Source: Streptomyces sp. NBC_01237 (lineage in GTDB: Bacteria > Actinomycetota > Actinomycetes > Streptomycetales > Streptomycetaceae). Taken from it: a stretch of DNA of 64,000 nt. Where the stretch lies: positions 7,750,001-7,814,000 of the forward strand of contig NZ_CP108508.1 in assembly GCF_035917275.1 (NCBI RefSeq), read 5' to 3'. Below are positions 61,553 to 64,000 of the stretch, one piece after another. The notes beneath the pieces were generated by a model that saw nothing but the letters and a program-made list of their open reading frames with translations, was not told the DNA's origin and did no database searches. The position numbers and the translations under genes were made by a program. How positions within the stretch are numbered: position 1 is the first letter of the stretch; each line of letters opens with the position of its first letter.

Positions 61553-61583
61553 AGTGTTCAACCTCGACCAAGGTTGAGGTCAA
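61553..61583 (-). promoter_or_regulatory. MerR/SoxR-like promoter of the transketolase operon
   Basis: On the - strand, -35 TTGACC (61583-61578) is separated by 19 bp from a weak -10 AACACT (61558-61553). The spacer holds an 18-bp near-palindrome, CCTCAACC-TT-GGTCGAGG (61579-61562). Long spacer plus dyad is the hallmark of MerR-family activated promoters. Confidence 0.6.
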
Positions 61584-61671
61584 GCGTAAAGGGGTTCGTG
61601 ACCACCCGCTCAAGTGCGGTATTGTTCTCATGCGCGTTCGGCCAGGGGAAAAGCCCAGGTCAAGCGGGCAA

Positions 61672-61745
<74 letters not shown>

Positions 61746-61762
61746 CTGGAGACAGTCGCAGA

Positions 61763-61802
61763 TCAAGGGCCGGTTTCGGAGCAATCCGAAACCGGCCCTT
61801 GA
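61763..61802 (+). terminator. tRNA-Pro terminator
   Basis: An 18-bp perfect stem (61763-61780 and 61785-61802) with GCAA loop, followed by CCATTTTT. Strong rho-independent terminator of the tRNA gene. Confidence 0.9.
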
Positions 61803-61810
61803 CCATTTTT

Positions 61811-61830
61811 GGGGACCAGTTGGGGACCAG
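61811..61830. repeat. Direct repeats that may be integrase arm sites
   Basis: GGGGACCAG at 61811-61819 and 61822-61830, 11 bp apart, between the terminator and the int stop. Short direct repeats here resemble arm-type binding sites of tyrosine integrases. Confidence 0.5.
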
Positions 61831-61855
61831 CGAGGATCCGGCGTCCTTGACCGGG

Positions 61856-63073
61856 TCAGCGGGTCATGACGATGGGGCTCGGCAGTGAGCGTGGTGCGCG
61901 CAGCGCGCTGAAGTGGGCCGAGAGCGCCGCCCCGGCTGCGGTGATCTTGTGGACATCCGGGTGAAGGTAGCGCTGGGTGGTGGTCAGTGAACCGTGGCCG
62001 GCGATTCTGCGGAGGACGTGTACTTGGACCCCGGCGTCGGCGAACCAGGTCAGTCCGGTGTGCCGGAGGTCGTGGCGGCGCAGATGCTCGTAGCCGAGCT
62101 TGGTGACCACGTCGTCCCAGTGTGTGGCGTCGCGCAGGACGGCGGTGGAGATGCGTCCGCCTCGTGGGCCCGTGAACAGGCGGGCGTCGGGATTGGGGCC
62201 TGCGGACAGGATGCGCTGGGCGACGAGGGGGCGGATCTCCTCGACGATGGGAACCTTGCGGACCCGCTTGCCCTTGGTGCCCTTGTCGGTCAGTCCGCCG
62301 GGCGCGGGTGTGGTCTGACGCCGCACGGTCCAGATCCACTGGGTGGTGTCGATGTCTCCGACGCGGCAGCCTGAGATCTCGCCGATCCGTGCGGCGGTGC
62401 ACGCGGCGAAGATGACCACGTCTCCCCAGCCGCGGTACTCGTCGTGGGAGGCGGCCACGAGTGCGTCGGCCAGTGCGACGAGTGTTTCCCAGTCGGGCAG
62501 GGCGAGCGCGCGTGGGTCGAGCAGTTCGTCCTCGGCCTGCTTGTAGAGCTTCTGCCAGCCGGTCACCCGGGCGGGGTTCACCTTGATGATGCCGTCGCGG
62601 ACTGCCTGCTCCATGACGCGGACCAGGACGGCGATGGTGTTCTTGACCGTTGAGCGGCTGAGCTCGTCGGCGATCCAGTTCTGCACGGTGCGGTCGACAG
62701 CGCCGTTGGTGATCATCCGGACCGCGACGTGGCCCAGGGCGGGCACGACACGCATCCGCCAGCCTGACAGGTAGGGGTCGAGTGTTTTCAACTCCAGGCC
62801 GCGCAGGGCGAGGTCCATGTTCGCGTTGCCGTATTCGGCGAGCTTCATGGTGGCGAGCGACGGGGACAGTCCTGCCTCAGCCGCTTCGATGATGGACTGG
62901 AGCCACTCCTGCGCTTTATCCTCGTCCGCCTTCCCCTCCGACAGGGACAGACGCCGCTTCGTAGCCGGATCGAACCAGCGGACTCGCGCGCGGTACGGGT
63001 TGGGGCGATCAGGCCGGTACTCGATGTCGGTGGTGAGTCGGACACCGACCGGTACAACGGCTTTATCGGCCAT
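61856..63073 (-). CDS. int: Tyrosine recombinase/integrase
   Basis: A 405-aa site-specific recombinase when started at ATG 63073. The catalytic residues are present: R in CTAARIGEISGCRVGDID (about residue 227), H-x-x-R in HDLRHTGLTWF (about 333), H in RIAGHGSL (about 357) and the nucleophile Y in TTTQRYLHPD (about 367). An N-terminal arm-binding and SAM-like core domain precede. ATG 63073 shares its A with the excisionase stop (TGATG), which argues for coupling; an upstream in-frame start at 63115 would overlap xis further. Integrates at the adjacent tRNA-Pro. Confidence 0.93.
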   Translation of the reverse strand: MADKAVVPVGVRLTTDIEYRPDRPNPYRARVRWFDPATKRRLSLSEGKADEDKAQEWLQSIIEAAEAGLSPSLATMKLAEYGNANMDLALRGLELKTLDPYLSGWRMRVVPALGHVAVRMITNGAVDRTVQNWIADELSRSTVKNTIAVLVRVMEQAVRDGIIKVNPARVTGWQKLYKQAEDELLDPRALALPDWETLVALADALVAASHDEYRGWGDVVIFAACTAARIGEISGCRVGDIDTTQWIWTVRRQTTPAPGGLTDKGTKGKRVRKVPIVEEIRPLVAQRILSAGPNPDARLFTGPRGGRISTAVLRDATHWDDVVTKLGYEHLRRHDLRHTGLTWFADAGVQVHVLRRIAGHGSLTTTQRYLHPDVHKITAAGAALSAHFSALRAPRSLPSPIVMTR

Positions 63074-63327
63074 CAGGCTTCTCGAGGCGGGACGGTCCGG
63101 ACGCTGTGCAGCCATTCCTCAACGTCGAGCGTGCTGTACATGATGACGCGTTTCGAAACGGCGACAAACGGCGGGCCCTGGGGAGGTCGAGCGGTGCGCC
63201 AACGGCGCAGGGTCGAGGAATCTACACGCAGGCAGGCGGCGAGGTCGCTCGTCGAATACCAGGCATTGGCCAGGAGAGACGACCGGCTGTCATCTCGGAC
63301 GAATGGGGCATCGCCCTCATTCTTCAT
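63073..63327 (-). CDS. xis: Excisionase/MerR-like HTH protein
   Basis: An 84-aa protein with a winged helix-turn-helix of the excisionase type: WYSTSDLAACLRVDSSTLRRWRTARPPQGPPFVAVSKRVIMYSTLDVEEWLHS. It should bind att-site DNA and bias the integrase toward excision. ATG 63327 gives the usual size, although no good ribosome site is seen. The long upstream open frame to 63546 is low-complexity and is not included. Coupled to int by TGATG. Confidence 0.85.
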   Translation of the reverse strand: MKNEGDAPFVRDDSRSSLLANAWYSTSDLAACLRVDSSTLRRWRTARPPQGPPFVAVSKRVIMYSTLDVEEWLHSVRTVPPREA

Positions 63328-64000
63328 GTGCGTTTGACGGTCTGTGTAGTCTGCTATCGGTTCGGTGGGCAAGGGTGGTGGATCTCCGGGGGTATGGAGC
63401 ACCAAAGGGATACCGAAGAAGGCGTTCGGCGACAAGCGACGCGTCCCGCAGGTGGAGAACCGTGGGGTTCTGCATGCACAGAAGCGGTGAGTCCCTTCTG
63501 ATGGAACTGATCCGCAGTGGTGCTCTGGGCAAACGGTGGACAACAATCGTCTGCAGAAGCGCCGGTTTGGCTAACCGGCGATGTTCGGCTATGTTGCCCT
63601 CGTTTGCGACGCGGTGAGTATCACGTACTGTGCCGATCAATGTTTCTCGATGACCCACCATGTCGAGTGCGTCGCGATCCTTGAGCCCGCCGCAAAGGGC
63701 GTCTGACCTGCGGTTTCGCCGAGTGTGCGTTATGTGCGCTGTGGGCGTTACGGGCGATATCTTGACGCATATTCGACGCACGTGACGCACGTCTGACGCA
63801 CGTTTGACGCACGTCCTGATGAGGCGTCACGTGGTCATTCCTGCAGGTGGCGGTGTGTCGAGTGCGGCTTGAGAGGCTCCCTCTTTACCGCCTCTTGGTG
63901 AAACGGTGCTCGATATCGCCTGATTTAAGGCTCAGTAGGAACGGGGTCCGTAAGGGCTCCAGTGGCCGAGGAAAGGCTTGAGGTCGTCGCCGCTGGGCTT
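63328..64000. other. Region upstream of xis, no clear gene
   Basis: About 670 bp of lower-GC sequence with no convincing coding frame. It probably contains the xis-int promoter. Between 63760 and 63830 it holds iterons. The next gene of the element lies beyond the window. Confidence 0.5.
63764..63814. repeat. GACGCACGT iterons
   Basis: Four exact copies of GACGCACGT begin at 63775, 63784, 63795 and 63806, with a partial GACGCAT at 63764. Start-to-start spacings are 11, 9, 11 and 11 bp, one helical turn. A related inverted GGCGTCACGTG follows. Likely binding sites of an element-encoded regulator or replication protein. Confidence 0.8.

Noticed and set aside
63317..63790. 157-codon - strand frame upstream of xis
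   Set aside because: Arg/His/Thr-rich random composition, overlaps the iterons and lacks a ribosome site.

Overview
The window is high-GC actinobacterial chromosome, almost certainly Streptomyces. The evidence is the strong third-position GC bias, the many GTG starts, the hopanoid operon, a conservon (cvnABCD), a c-di-AMP riboswitch ahead of a LysM/M23 peptidase, and a tRNA-Pro-targeted integrase/excisionase pair. Nothing was run. Every call comes from reading translations, motifs, start contexts and gene order.

Layout. (1) 1-9259, + strand: hopanoid operon of hpnD (3' part), hpnE, polyprenyl synthase, shc, hpnG, hpnH and an HpnO-like aminotransferase. An XRE-cupin regulator with its own palindromic operators and a small membrane protein follow. 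(2) 9342-14882: tyrosine phosphatase (-), GH36 alpha-galactosidase, c-di-AMP riboswitch plus LysM/M23 peptidase, SGNH hydrolase. (3) 14899-21255, - strand: a tightly coupled STM4011-STM4015 cassette with two radical SAM enzymes, an alkaline-phosphatase-like protein, an ATP-grasp-like protein and two tandem leucine-rich-repeat (LRR) proteins. Divergent to it are a 108-aa protein and a DUF6745 protein. (4) 22990-29054: TetR, Glu/Leu/Phe/Val dehydrogenase, AruI-like thiamine-diphosphate decarboxylase, F420/PPOX protein, MBL-fold hydrolase. (5) 29484-33677: conservon plus a GAF protein. (6) 33830-50906: polysaccharide and glycoprotein utilisation locus. It holds DUF2264, a PL8 lyase and an M60 peptidase on the - strand, LacI plus a 2-hydroxyacid dehydrogenase on the - strand, and on the + strand an LplB/LplA-type importer with Tat lipoprotein, M1 peptidase, beta-helix/F5-8C protein and Gfo/Idh oxidoreductase. 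(7) 51121-61545: a second LacI regulon with an SsuABC/NMT1-type importer, a Tat-exported TIM-barrel isomerase, a giant ThuA/sugar-dehydrogenase/PKD/CBM6 protein and a split transketolase. (8) 61672-64000: tRNA-Pro(GGG) followed by the edge of an integrated element (int, xis, iterons).

How the parts work together. Both sugar loci show readable regulation. GTAAGCGGTT operators sit at the M60-PL8-DUF2264 operon and at the importer operon. A perfect AGAAAGCGCTTTCT palindrome sits at the same distance below the -10 of the second importer and of the ThuA operon. This gives two compact LacI regulons. The least understood system is the STM4011-4015 cassette. Its two LRR proteins end in the same tail pattern, RY-x-AV-[S/A]-E, which suggests that the LRR proteins are substrates or scaffolds for the two radical SAM enzymes and the ATP-grasp-like protein.
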